From: JAJDXW01 sp965243335
GTDB lineage: Bacteria; Pseudomonadota; Gammaproteobacteria; HK1
DNA length: 64,000 bases
Direction: 5' to 3'
Assembly (NCBI GenBank): GCA_965243335.1
Contig: OZ251545.1
Location: 4,774,001 to 4,838,000 of the forward strand
Part shown: one piece after another, positions 9,806 through 18,225 of the stretch
Layout of the letters: the number at the start of each line of letters is the position of its first letter
Position numbering within the stretch: the stretch's first letter is position 1
Position numbers and translations under genes: made by a program
The notes under the pieces: generated by a model
Told to the model about the DNA's origin: nothing
Databases searched by the model: none
What the model saw: the letters and a program-made list of their open reading frames with translations, nothing else

Positions 9806-10186
9806 TCAGTCGGCGGCGGCTTCGCGTCCGTCGAGCCGGCCATCGAGGTGCGCCTGGCGGGTCGCGAGGTCCCGCATCTCGTCCCGGAAGGCCTTGATCA
9901 CGGCATCGAAGCGGGCGTCGGCGGCGCGCCGTTCGGCATCCGCAGCCGCCTTGTCGGCGCGTCGGGCGGCATCGAAGCGGGCATCGGCGGCGCGTCGGGC
10001 GGCATCGAAGCGGGCATCGGCGGCGCGCCGGTCGGCGTCCGCAGCGGTCTTGTCGGCGGTGATCCGATCGTCGAGCCCCTTGGCGGTCCGCTGCATGAGG
10101 ACGCCCAGGGTGACCCCGGTCCCGATGATGGTGAGGAGGATGGTCACCCCGGTCCCGAAGATGCTGACGAGGGCTACGGTGTCCAT
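9806..10186 (-). CDS. Membrane-anchored hendecad coiled-coil protein, copy A
   Basis: 126 residues, function unknown. N-terminus MDTVALVSIFGTGVTILL gives one transmembrane helix with an almost uncharged start. It is followed by a rod of five 11-residue repeats of the types DK(T/A)AADADRRA and ADARFDAARRA, then a conserved tail FRDEMRDLATRQAHLDGRL. The 11-residue period predicts a long, near-straight right-handed coiled coil. The start at 10186 is supported by AGGAG 9 bases upstream and by the identical start in copies B and C. Similar short proteins with one TM helix and a charged helical tail are common hypotheticals in proteobacteria. Confidence 0.75.
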   Translation of the reverse strand: MDTVALVSIFGTGVTILLTIIGTGVTLGVLMQRTAKGLDDRITADKTAADADRRAADARFDAARRAADARFDAARRADKAAADAERRAADARFDAVIKAFRDEMRDLATRQAHLDGRLDGREAAAD

Positions 10187-10369
10187 GTCGGGGCTCCTGG
10201 CAGCGTAGTGCGGCAAGGGTAGCACGGGGGCGGGGGCGGGGTTCCTCCGACCCGGCGGCGGCCAGCGTCCCGCCGAAGCAGGCCGTCGGAGCGCGTCCGG
10301 CGAATCGCCCGGCTCGCCCCGAGAGCGGGGACGGTGCGTCAGGCCGCAGCTCGGAGCGGGGCGGGCGCG

Positions 10370-10816
10370 TCAGTCGGCGGCGGCTTCGCGTCCGTCGAGC
10401 CGGCCGTCGAGGTGCGCCTGGCGGGTCGCGAGGTCCCGCATCTCGTCCCGGAAGGCCTTGATCACGGCATCGAAGCGGGCGTCGTCGGCGCGCCGGTCGG
10501 CATCCGCAGTTTCCTTGTCGGCGCGTCGGGCGGCATCGAAGCGGGCGTCGGCGGCGCGCCGTTCGGCATCCGCAGCTTCCTTGTCGGCGCGTCGGGCGGC
10601 ATCGAAGCGGGCATCGGCGGCGCGCCGGTCGGCGTCCGCAGCGGCCTTGTCGGCGTGTCGGTCGGCGTCCGCAGCGGTCTTGTCGGCGGTGATCCGATCG
10701 TCAAGCCGCCTGGCGATCCGCTGCATGAGGACGCCCAAGGTGATCCCGGTCCCGATGATGGTGAGGAGGATGGTCACCCCGGTCCCGAAGATGCTGACGA
10801 GGGCTACGGTGTCCAT
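10370..10816 (-). CDS. Membrane-anchored hendecad coiled-coil protein, copy B
   Basis: 148 residues, the longest of the three paralogues. The TM segment and tail are nearly identical to copy A, but the rod has seven 11-residue repeats, including DKEAADAERRA and DKETADADRRA. The length differs from copy A by exactly 22 residues. This indicates expansion by whole 33-base units rather than random indels. Same ribosome site (AGGAG) as copy A. Function unknown. Confidence 0.75.
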   Translation of the reverse strand: MDTVALVSIFGTGVTILLTIIGTGITLGVLMQRIARRLDDRITADKTAADADRHADKAAADADRRAADARFDAARRADKEAADAERRAADARFDAARRADKETADADRRADDARFDAVIKAFRDEMRDLATRQAHLDGRLDGREAAAD

Positions 10817-10999
10817 GTCGGGGCTCCTGGCAGCGTAGTGCGGCAAGGGTAGCACGGGGGCGGGGGGCGGGGTTCCTCCGACCCGGCGCGGCCAGTGTCT
10901 CGCCGAAGCAGGCCGTCGGAGCGCGTCCGGCGAATCGCCCGGCTCGCCCCGAGAGCGGGGACGGTGCGTCAGGCCGCAGCTCGGAGCGGGGCGGGCGCG

Positions 11000-11413
11000 T
11001 CAGTCGGCGGCGGCTTTGCGGCCGTCGAGCCGGCCGTCGAGGTGCGCCTGGCGGGTCGCGAGGTCCCGCATCTCGTCCCGGAAGGCCTTGATCGCGGCAT
11101 CGAAGCGGGCATCGGCGGCGCGCCGGTCGGCGTCCGCAGCCGCCTTGTCGGCGCGTCGGGCGGCATCCGCAGCCGCCTTGTCGGCGCGTCGGGCGGCATC
11201 CGCAGCCGCCTTGTCGGCGCGTTGGGCGGCATCGAAGCGGGCGTCGGCGGCGCGCCGGTCGGCGTCCGCAGCGACCTTGTCGGCGGTGATCCGATCGTCG
11301 AGCCGTCTGGCGGTCCGCTGCATGAGGACGCCCAGGGTGATCCCGGTCCCGATGATGGTGAGGAGGATGGTCACCCCGGTCCCGATGATGCTGACGAGGG
11401 CTACGGTGTCCAT
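11000..11413 (-). CDS. Membrane-anchored hendecad coiled-coil protein, copy C
   Basis: 137 residues: same TM helix (MDTVALVSIIGTG), six 11-residue repeats with three consecutive DKAAADA-type units, and the same C-terminal tail. It is probably the first transcribed copy, since the other two follow downstream on the minus strand. The hairpins after each copy suggest separate or attenuated transcripts. Function unknown. Confidence 0.75.
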   Translation of the reverse strand: MDTVALVSIIGTGVTILLTIIGTGITLGVLMQRTARRLDDRITADKVAADADRRAADARFDAAQRADKAAADAARRADKAAADAARRADKAAADADRRAADARFDAAIKAFRDEMRDLATRQAHLDGRLDGRKAAAD

Positions 11414-11482
11414 GTCGAGGCTCTCCTGGCAGCGCAGTGCGGCAAGGGTAGCACAGGGCAGGGGGTGGGGTTCCCCGCCCCC

Positions 11483-11563
11483 GGGTACGCCGGCGTCCCG
11501 CCGGCATGTTCGTTCTCACGGGCGCTTCGCCCCTTCCCTGGCCGGCGAGACGCCGGCGTACCC
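11483..11563. repeat. GTACGCCGGCGT hairpin repeat
   Basis: Arms 11483-11505 and 11541-11563 are inverted copies with core GGGTACGCCGGCGT and one mismatch region. The loop contains a smaller GGGCG-CTTCG-CCCC hairpin. The same arms occur as a perfect 26-bp inverted repeat at 33357-33443, and with a GAACG variant at 5.6 and 17.9 kb. This gap (11414-11698) holds no credible gene. Confidence 0.7.
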
Positions 11564-11698
11564 AGGGGCGAAGCTCCCTCTGCCTGGCGCGCGGAGATCT
11601 GCGGGCGAGGCCCGGGAGGCGGCGATGCGCGCCGTTTCCAGCCCGTCCCGGTTTCGCTTCGGTGATGCGCCCCGCGCCCGTCGAGATGCGGTCGAGGG

Positions 11699-12862
11699 TC
11701 AGCCGAGGGTCCGTTCGAGCGCCGCGAAGAGGCGGTCGACGTCCTCGTCCGTGTTGTAGAGGTGCGGGGTCACCCGCATCGAGGCGCCGCGCACGCTCAC
11801 GTAGACCTGCTCCGCCGCGAGGGCCGCGAGGAGCCCGGCCGGAAGGCCGCCGCCCGGGAAGCGCAGGCCGAGGAAGTGCCCGGCGCGAAGCGCGGGCGGC
11901 GCCGAGCCGAGGCCGAGGCGGGCGGCGCGGGCGGCGACGTCGGCGGTGCGGGCGGCGAGGGTCGTCTCGATGGCCTCGACCCCCCAGGCGAGGATCTGTT
12001 CGAGCGCGGCGTTCAGCATCGGCAGGAGGATGAAGTTCGAGCGCTCGCCCACGTCGAACCGGCGGGCACCCGGCTGGTACTCGTCCCGGTAGTCGATGAG
12101 GCGCGCGAAGTCCTCCGACCCCGCCCGCCCGATCCAGTTGAACTCGATCGGCCTTCCTTCGCGGCGCTCCGGCGCCACCCACAGGAAGCCGAGCGAGTAC
12201 GGGCCGAGCAGCCACTTGTAGCCCGCCGAGATCACGTAGTCCGGCTGCACCGCGCCCGCGTCGAAGCGAAGCGCCCCGGCCGACTGGGTGAGGTCCAGCA
12301 CGAGGGCGGCACGCACCTCGCGGCAGCGGGCGCCGATCCGCGCGAGGTCGAGCCGGCCGCCGTCCGTCCAGTGGCAGTGGGGGAGGGCGACGACCGCGGT
12401 CCGCTCGCCGATCCGGTCGAGGGCGGCCCGGGTCCAGTCGTCGTCCTCGGGGCGGGGCACGGTCACGAGCGAGGCCCCGCGGGTCTCCGCCACCTCCCGC
12501 CATGCGTAGACGTTGGAGGGGAACTGCTCGGCGAGGACCACGAGGCCGTCCCCCGGCGCCACGGCGAGGTTGCGCGCCGCGCACGAGAGCCCGTAGCTCG
12601 CGGACGGGACGAGCGCCACCCCCTCCGCGTCCGCGCCGATGATCCGGGCGAAGCGTTCCCGCGCCCGTTCTCCGTCGTCGAAGAAGTCGTCGGGGGCGAT
12701 GCCCCACGGCCGCGCCTTCGCCCGTATCCCGCGGTCGCCCGCCGCGACCACCGCGCGCATGAGCGGCCCCATGTACGCGCAGTTGAGGTAGGCCACCTCG
12801 TCCGGGATGTCGAAGAGATGGCGCTGGCTCGGGATGTGGTGGTCCGGGGCGCCGTTCGTCAT
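11699..12862 (-). CDS. Aminotransferase class V-fold PLP enzyme
   Basis: 387 residues, full length for a fold-type I, class V (NifS/kynureninase-like) enzyme. The sequence opens with IPDEVAYLNCAYMGPL and shows the cofactor region PSASYGLSCAA. ALVLDLTQSAGAL supplies the Asp that contacts the pyridine nitrogen. SAGYKWLLGP carries the Schiff-base Lys. ATG 12862 is preferred over an upstream in-frame start at 12892 because the conserved N-terminus starts here. It could be a cysteine desulfurase-like lyase or an aminotransferase; the substrate cannot be read from sequence. It is the last gene of a same-strand run with two luciferase-like oxidoreductases. Confidence 0.85.
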   Translation of the reverse strand: MTNGAPDHHIPSQRHLFDIPDEVAYLNCAYMGPLMRAVVAAGDRGIRAKARPWGIAPDDFFDDGERARERFARIIGADAEGVALVPSASYGLSCAARNLAVAPGDGLVVLAEQFPSNVYAWREVAETRGASLVTVPRPEDDDWTRAALDRIGERTAVVALPHCHWTDGGRLDLARIGARCREVRAALVLDLTQSAGALRFDAGAVQPDYVISAGYKWLLGPYSLGFLWVAPERREGRPIEFNWIGRAGSEDFARLIDYRDEYQPGARRFDVGERSNFILLPMLNAALEQILAWGVEAIETTLAARTADVAARAARLGLGSAPPALRAGHFLGLRFPGGGLPAGLLAALAAEQVYVSVRGASMRVTPHLYNTDEDVDRLFAALERTLG

Positions 12863-13057
12863 GTTTCTCTCGCCTCCGTCGGGTCTCGTCAAGCCTCGCC
12901 AGGTCGGCCAACGGACCTCGTCGTCGTCCGGGCCGGGGAACGCGCCTCGGGCTCGTTCCGGGCGGGCGGGGATGGGGGGACGGCGCCCGCGCCGGCCGGC
13001 GCTCCCCCCGCACCTGTCCGCGCCTCCGCCCGCCCGCGCTCCCGTCCGGGGCGGCGG

Positions 13058-13996
13058 CTATCCCGCCGCGAGGGGGACGACCTCTTCCGCGACCTGGTCG
13101 ATCACCTCCCGGACCCCGGAGGCGGTGGGCTGGAAGACGTCCCAGATGATCTCCGTCACCCCGGCCGCCGCGTAGGCCGCCACGTCCTCCGCGATCCGGG
13201 CGGGCTCCCCCGTCATCAGCCCGTCGCGCGCGCCGCCGGGGCGGATGGGGCAGCGGAACACGGTCGGCACGCTCGCCGGGTCGCGGCCCCGCTCCTCGCA
13301 CATCCGGTCGAGCCGGTCGCGCTTCGCCCGGAGCTCGTCCGGGTCGAGGCCGGCCGGCGCGCGGAGCCCGATCGGGTGCCACCCGTCCCCCAGCTCCGCC
13401 GTCCGGCGCAGGGCCCGCCCGGTATGGCCGCCGACGATGAGCGGGACGCCCCCCGCCTGGGCGGGCTTCGGGGAGCAGTCGATGTTCGAGTAGCGGTAGT
13501 AGTCGCCGGAGAACTCGGGGCGCTCCTCGGTCCACAGGTTCCGGAAGATGCGCATGTACTCGTCGGTGCGGGGCCCCCGCTCCGCGAAGTGGCCGGGGAT
13601 CCCGAGCGCCCGGTACTCGGCCTCCCACCATCCGGTCCCGACCCCGAGGAAGGTCCGGCCCCCCGACAGCGCGTCGGCCGTCGCACACAGCTTCGCGGTC
13701 ACGATGGGGTTGCGGTAGCTCAGGATGAGCACGCTGGTCCCGATCCGGATCCGTTCGGTGGCCCCGGCCAGGAACGAGAGGGTCGCGAGCGGCTCGTAGT
13801 AGTCGTGGGCGTCCGCCACCGGGAAGCGCCCCTCGGGGTGGTAGGGGTAGTTGTCGGTCGTCTCCTGGGGCACGACGATGTGGTCGGAGATGCAGACCGA
13901 GTGGAAGCCGCACTGCTCCGCCTGCCGGGTGAACCCGACGAGGTTCTCGGGGGTGGCGAGCGAGCCGCGGTTCGAGAGGCTGATGCCGAACTTCAT
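13058..13996 (-). CDS. LLM-class flavin/F420 oxidoreductase (1)
   Basis: 312 residues with the TIM-barrel signature of the luciferase-like monooxygenase family: MKFGISLSNRG start, GFHSVCISDHIVVP, ERIRIGTSVLILSYRNP, and the cofactor loop FLGVGTGWWEAEYRALG. The C-terminus EIIWDVFQPT is a common ending in this group. Cofactor (FMNH2 or F420) and substrate cannot be assigned. The start has GGAGG about 10 bases upstream. A second family member follows on the same strand about 200 bases upstream. Confidence 0.88.
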   Translation of the reverse strand: MKFGISLSNRGSLATPENLVGFTRQAEQCGFHSVCISDHIVVPQETTDNYPYHPEGRFPVADAHDYYEPLATLSFLAGATERIRIGTSVLILSYRNPIVTAKLCATADALSGGRTFLGVGTGWWEAEYRALGIPGHFAERGPRTDEYMRIFRNLWTEERPEFSGDYYRYSNIDCSPKPAQAGGVPLIVGGHTGRALRRTAELGDGWHPIGLRAPAGLDPDELRAKRDRLDRMCEERGRDPASVPTVFRCPIRPGGARDGLMTGEPARIAEDVAAYAAAGVTEIIWDVFQPTASGVREVIDQVAEEVVPLAAG

Positions 13997-14193
13997 GGAG
14001 CGGGTTCCTCCGGGTGGAAAGGATGGTGAGCCGTTCGGGCGCTCCGCGGCCCGGCGGCCCGGCGGCGCGCTTCCGCAGCGAGCCTGGTCCGTCCATCGCG
14101 ATGAGACGGACGAGCCGCGAAGGGACGGACGAGCCGCGTTGTCCGGTTGGAGCGGAGCAAGCCCCCTTGTGCCGGGTGACTGGAAGCGCCGGG

Positions 14194-15207
14194 CTACTGG
14201 AAGCGGAACACGGCGGGCCGGAACGCGTCGTAGGTCCGGCGCTGGTCCGCGGGGTCCTCCGACGGGCAGGCGATGATGTGGGTGGTGATGCCCCCGGCGG
14301 CCAGTGCCCGCACCCGTTCCCGGCACTCGTCGGCCGTCCCGAGGATCGCGATCTCGTCGATCAGGGCGTCGTCGAGGGCGCCCGTGGTCCGCTCCCGGTC
14401 GCGCGCGGCCCAGCCCGCCTCGATCTCGGCCGCGGCCTCCTCGAACCCCGCCCACGCGAGGAACCGGTTGTAGACCGGGGTGGCGTAATAGGGAGCGAAC
14501 CGCCGCCGGAAGAGGGCGCGGGCGGCCGGCTTGTCGTCGGTCACGAAGACCTGGTGGCGGCAGACCACCTCGCGGTCCGCGAGCGCCCGCCCGGCCCGGG
14601 CCGCGCCCCGCCCGACGTGCTCCATGATCTTCGGGAGGGCGCGGATCGGGAACAGGTTCACCCCCGCCCCGTCGCCCACCTCGCCCGCGAGCTCCAGCAT
14701 CCGCCCGCGAAGCCCGGCGAGATGGATCGGGACCGCGCCGGCCGGGAGGGGCGGCTGGCGGTAGCCGCGGCTGTGCAGGGTCTCGCCGTCGAAGGCGCTC
14801 CGCTCGCCCGCGAGGAGCGCGCGCACGAGGGTCGCGGTCTCGCGCACGCGGGTGAGCGGCTTCGTGAACTCCAGCCCGTGCCACTGCTCCATCATGGTCT
14901 GGCTCGACGAGCCGAGCCCGAGGATGAACCGCCCGCCGCAGGCGTGGTGGAGCGAATAGGCGGAGGCCGCGAAGACGGCCGGGGTGCGCGTGTAGACGGG
15001 GATGACGGCGGTCCCGATCCGCACCCGGCGGGTGGCCGCCCCGACCGCGGCCGCGAGCGAGAGGGCGTCGACGCCGCCCGAATCGGAGAACCAGACGTCG
15101 TCGAAGCCCTCGTCGTCGGCCCAGCGGGCATGGCGCAGGGTGGCTTCGACCCCGGGCTGGATGGGAACGGTGACCGCGATGCGTTGGGGGTGGTTCGACC
15201 GGGACAA
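14194..15207 (-). CDS. LLM-class flavin/F420 oxidoreductase (2)
   Basis: 337 residues. Family marks: PIQPGVEATLRHARWADDEG, DDVWFSDSGG, TAVIPVYTRTPAV and FILGLGSSSQTMMEQWHG. No ATG lies at the conserved N-terminus. TTG at 15207 is chosen because CGAGG sits 7 bases upstream and the product then has the usual family length; the longer reading to 15468 runs into Ala/Gly low complexity overlapping the next gene. It probably shares a transcript with the other LLM gene. Substrate unknown. Confidence 0.8.
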   Translation of the reverse strand: MSRSNHPQRIAVTVPIQPGVEATLRHARWADDEGFDDVWFSDSGGVDALSLAAAVGAATRRVRIGTAVIPVYTRTPAVFAASAYSLHHACGGRFILGLGSSSQTMMEQWHGLEFTKPLTRVRETATLVRALLAGERSAFDGETLHSRGYRQPPLPAGAVPIHLAGLRGRMLELAGEVGDGAGVNLFPIRALPKIMEHVGRGAARAGRALADREVVCRHQVFVTDDKPAARALFRRRFAPYYATPVYNRFLAWAGFEEAAAEIEAGWAARDRERTTGALDDALIDEIAILGTADECRERVRALAAGGITTHIIACPSEDPADQRRTYDAFRPAVFRFQ

Positions 15208-15331
15208 GGCTGGTCCTCGCGTGTCTGCGGCTGCGGCTGTGGCGGCGGCTGCGGCGCTGGCTCGGGCGTCCGCGGTTTCGCGGAGCGGAATCGCCGGGCG
15301 ACCGCTCCCGCCGGCGCCCGGCGGTCGCCGC

Positions 15332-16783
15332 TCAAATCGAGAGCACCCCGAAGGGGATCTCCATCTCCTCGGGCGACAGCCCACCGTGGTCGCCCGGATG
15401 GCGGCTCTCGAACCGGCCCTCCTCGTACCACCAGACGGCGCGTCCGGGGCGGGGAAGGATAACCGCATTGCCGACCCGATCGAGGAAGCGGCGCGACGGC
15501 GGGCGGTCGCCGAAGTATCCGGCCGCGAGGAGGTCGCGCACCGCCCGGACCTCCGCGACCCCGGAGAGGGCCTCCCGGATCGCGCCCACCGCCTCGTCGA
15601 AGCAGTCCTCGCGAAGGTGGAGGAAGAAGTCGCGGGGCGAGCCGGCGGGGACCTTGCGCCGCCCGGAGGGGCCGCGTTCGATCCACCCCTCGACCTCCGG
15701 CAGGACCCGGTTGAGATAGACGGCGCGCGCCGGGTCGTGCCCCATCATCCCGTGGTCGGCGGTGAGCACCACGCAGGTCTTGCCGATCGATCCTCCCTGC
15801 CCCCGTTCCTGCTCCCGCTTCCGTTCCCGCCCCGGCGCCGGTCCCGGTCCCCCTGCCCGCCGCTGGCGGCCGGCCCCCGTCCCCGTCCGCCTCTCGAGCG
15901 GCGCGAAGAACCGCCGTTCGAGCTGGTCGAAGAAACGGAGGACGGTGCGCGCCAGCTCCGGCGAATCGGGTCCGAACCGGTGCGCGTCGCGGTCGATGCC
16001 GCCGTAGTAGTAATGGATCAGCCGGCGTTCGGGTTGGGGCGCCTCCCCGGGCTCCGCTCCGGGCTCCGGCCCGGGCTCCCGCCCCGACTTCGGCCCGGCC
16101 CGCGGGCCGCGAGTCGGCGCCGCGACCGCGCCGACGAGCGCATCCAGCCCGCGGGTGAAGCTCTTCCAGGGCGCCTCGACGGTCCCGCGGGTGAACGCGT
16201 CGTTGAACGGCGACGGGGTGAACTCGGCCGGGGTCACCGAGATCGACCCTACCCCGCGGGCGGCCAGGCGTTCGTGCAGGGTCTCCCCCTCGAACAGGGC
16301 GCCGGGCGGAAGGCGGAGCCCGTTCCGCCCCTGGTCCCCGGCCCGCGAGCTGAGGAGGGGCGCGATCATCTCGCCGACCGCGGGCTCGTACTGGAACCAC
16401 TCGTAGATCCCGCTCTCCGCCGGGGTCTGGCCGGAATGCAGGCAGGCGACGTGGGCGGAGGTGGTGGACGGGAAGACGGAGGTGAGCTTGGAGACCGTGC
16501 CGTCGCGGAGGAAGCGGGCGAGGGCCGGGACGCTCTCCGCGAACCGCTCGAAGAAACGCCAGCCGAAGGCGTCGACGAAGAGGAGGACGACGGTGTCGGG
16601 CCGGGGGCCGGCGAGCGCGCCGAGCGCATCGGGCGGCAGGGTCCGCGGGTTCGGTTCGCCGGTGAGCGCGGCTTCGACGGTCCAGGGGATGCGCGAGAAG
16701 CAGTACGACTCGTAGAGCGGCCGGACCTCGCCCGGCCCCGCGGCGGCGGCCGCGACCGCCTCGATCGAACGCCGGTTCAGCAT
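15332..16783 (-). CDS. Alkaline phosphatase superfamily phosphodiesterase
   Basis: 483 residues of the type I phosphodiesterase/nucleotide pyrophosphatase family. Metal-site motifs are in order: VVLLFVDAFGW (first Asp), LTSVFPSTTSAH (nucleophile Thr/Ser), YYYGGIDRDAHRFG (Asp/His), VLTADHGMMGH (Asp-His pair) and ESRHPGDHGGLSPEEM (last His). All catalytic positions are present, so it should be an active phosphate or phosphonate ester hydrolase. No signal peptide. Two Pro/Gly/Glu low-complexity inserts (around 16040-16105 and 15785-15880) break the domain between the conserved motifs. Substrate unknown. Confidence 0.85.
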   Translation of the reverse strand: MLNRRSIEAVAAAAAGPGEVRPLYESYCFSRIPWTVEAALTGEPNPRTLPPDALGALAGPRPDTVVLLFVDAFGWRFFERFAESVPALARFLRDGTVSKLTSVFPSTTSAHVACLHSGQTPAESGIYEWFQYEPAVGEMIAPLLSSRAGDQGRNGLRLPPGALFEGETLHERLAARGVGSISVTPAEFTPSPFNDAFTRGTVEAPWKSFTRGLDALVGAVAAPTRGPRAGPKSGREPGPEPGAEPGEAPQPERRLIHYYYGGIDRDAHRFGPDSPELARTVLRFFDQLERRFFAPLERRTGTGAGRQRRAGGPGPAPGRERKREQERGQGGSIGKTCVVLTADHGMMGHDPARAVYLNRVLPEVEGWIERGPSGRRKVPAGSPRDFFLHLREDCFDEAVGAIREALSGVAEVRAVRDLLAAGYFGDRPPSRRFLDRVGNAVILPRPGRAVWWYEEGRFESRHPGDHGGLSPEEMEIPFGVLSI

Positions 16784-16867
16784 ACGGGCGCATCCCGCAC
16801 GGAAATCCCGGCGGGGCCGCCGGGGCGACGCGCCCGCGCCGGCGACCCCGCCGCCGCCGGGCGGCGG

Positions 16868-17596
16868 CTACGTCCTTCCGGCCAGCCGGGCAACGAACTC
16901 GCGGTGCTCCGGCGACCGAAGCCCCTCGTCCAGCTCCGCCAGCGCGCCCGCCGCATCCCCTTCCAGCAGGGCGTGGACCGCGAGGCGCAGCCCCGGGAAG
17001 ACGCGGCTCCGCACGATCCCTTCACGGTCCCTCGGCAGCGGACGATACTCGTCGACAGCAAGCTCGAACCAGTCGATGCGGCTCTCGCGGGTCTGCCAGA
17101 CGACGTATTCCTGCACCCCGCTTTGCCGGTAGACCCCGCGTCTGGCGCGCATGTCGATCGAGGCGCGGCTCGCCGCGACCTCGACGATCAGCTCCGGCGC
17201 GCCTTCGAGATAGTCGTCTTCGCTGACCCGGGACCGGCCGCCCGCTCGCTCGTCGATCCGCAGCAACACGTCGGGCTGGAGCTCGTTGTCGGCGTCGAGA
17301 CGGACGGTGGCGTTGTCCGCCACCCTGACTCCCGGCGTGAACGCGGCGTAGAAGAGAAGCACCCCCTGGATCATGGAGTGCGGCTCTGCGTGACCGGCCA
17401 GGTGGACGGGTGACGGCATGAAGACAACTCCCTCTATCAGCTCCGCCTTCTTGACGTCCGGCCGGGCCGCATAGCGCCGCTCGAACTCGTCCCGCGTGAG
17501 CCGGTCCCCGTGCTCCAGCCCCGGAACCGACCCCGAGGCATGGCGCCCGGAGGCGCGGGGAACGCCGGTCATGGAGGGAACGTCAAGCTCTGCCAT
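16868..17596 (-). CDS. Uma2-family putative endonuclease (DUF820)
   Basis: 242 residues. PD-(D/E)XK-like core: KAELIEGVVFMPSP (Glu), DNELQPDVLLRID (Asp), GAPELIVEVAASRASIDMRARR (E-V) and YRQSGVQEYVVW. This is the Uma2 fold common in cyanobacteria, Chloroflexi and many proteobacteria, where genomes carry several copies of unknown role. The N-terminal ~30 residues are variable. It sits alone, about 85 bases upstream of the phosphodiesterase on the same strand. Confidence 0.85.
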   Translation of the reverse strand: MAELDVPSMTGVPRASGRHASGSVPGLEHGDRLTRDEFERRYAARPDVKKAELIEGVVFMPSPVHLAGHAEPHSMIQGVLLFYAAFTPGVRVADNATVRLDADNELQPDVLLRIDERAGGRSRVSEDDYLEGAPELIVEVAASRASIDMRARRGVYRQSGVQEYVVWQTRESRIDWFELAVDEYRPLPRDREGIVRSRVFPGLRLAVHALLEGDAAGALAELDEGLRSPEHREFVARLAGRT

Positions 17597-17895
17597 CCGT
17601 CATCTGCCCGCCCGCGGCGCGGACCGCATTATGGCGCCCCGGCCCCGGCAGCGCACGCCAAGCGATCCGCCCTGCCCACGAGACGAGCGGCGGATCAGGT
17701 CGTCCTGCCTGCCTCGCCGCCTGCATCCCTGCCGGTGCGCCCCCCCTCCCGAGGTGTCGGACGCCGGGACTTCCGAACCGGCGGCCCCGTCAACCCACCC
17801 ATCGATACGCCTCCTGTATCCGCACGGGCGCGCAGGAGCCAGCCGCACCGGCGGGCCGAACAGGAAACCGGTGTCGTACCCGATGGAGCCCCCAT

Positions 17896-18110
17896 GAGGC
17901 ATGTGGGCGGTGGGGATTCTCGCCATGCACGTCTCTCGCGGGTGCTCCTGGGAACGCGGGTGTCCCGCTCGCATTTTCATTTTCTAGGGCTTCGCCCCCG
18001 TGCGGGCGGGACACAAGCGTTCCCAAAACGCGCTCGTGAAAACCCTGAAGGCAGCTCCGAACCACAGCGATACCATGGGAAGATTCTGTTTCCGTGGAAT
18101 AATGAATATC
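17896..18110 (-). repeat. Composite hairpin repeat, copy 2
   Basis: Reads on the minus strand. Hairpin arms at 17948-17973 and 18001-18025 (core GGGAACGC and GCGTTCCC) are flanked by the GAGGCATGTGGGCGGTGGGG module and, near 18070-18110, by a module with TTCCACGGAAACAG. It marks the left edge of the low-GC defence island. The remainder of the 17597-18225 gap shows no supported gene. Confidence 0.7.
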
Positions 18111-18225
18111 TCCAACCCATGTTTTCCATTCTATATCAATATCTTGCGAATATGAACGGGCATTTCCATAGAAATCGAATTCGACTGCCTCGATACACGT
18201 CGGACAGGGCAACTGGCAAGACGTG

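Larger units (their letters stand above)
9689..11450. repeat. Threefold tandem duplication containing coiled-coil genes
   Basis: Three near-identical units of roughly 560-630 bases, each with one minus-strand small gene, a shared downstream segment (GTGCGTCAGGCCGCAGCTCG) and a short hairpin CCCCG-AGAG-CGGGG (first copy 9753-9766) that may end transcription. Unit spacing between gene ends is 564 and 630 bases; the difference of 66 bases equals two extra 33-base coding repeats. Confidence 0.85.

Noticed and set aside
9900..11290. CRISPR-like array in the repeated 33-base units
   Set aside because: Units are contiguous coding hendecads without unique spacers.
17790..18212. Minus-strand ORF of 140 codons directly downstream of the last GHKL gene, a possible sixth gene of the system
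   Set aside because: Only its first ~65 codons lie in low-GC DNA; the rest reads through the composite hairpin repeat, and no family motif or good ribosome site was seen.
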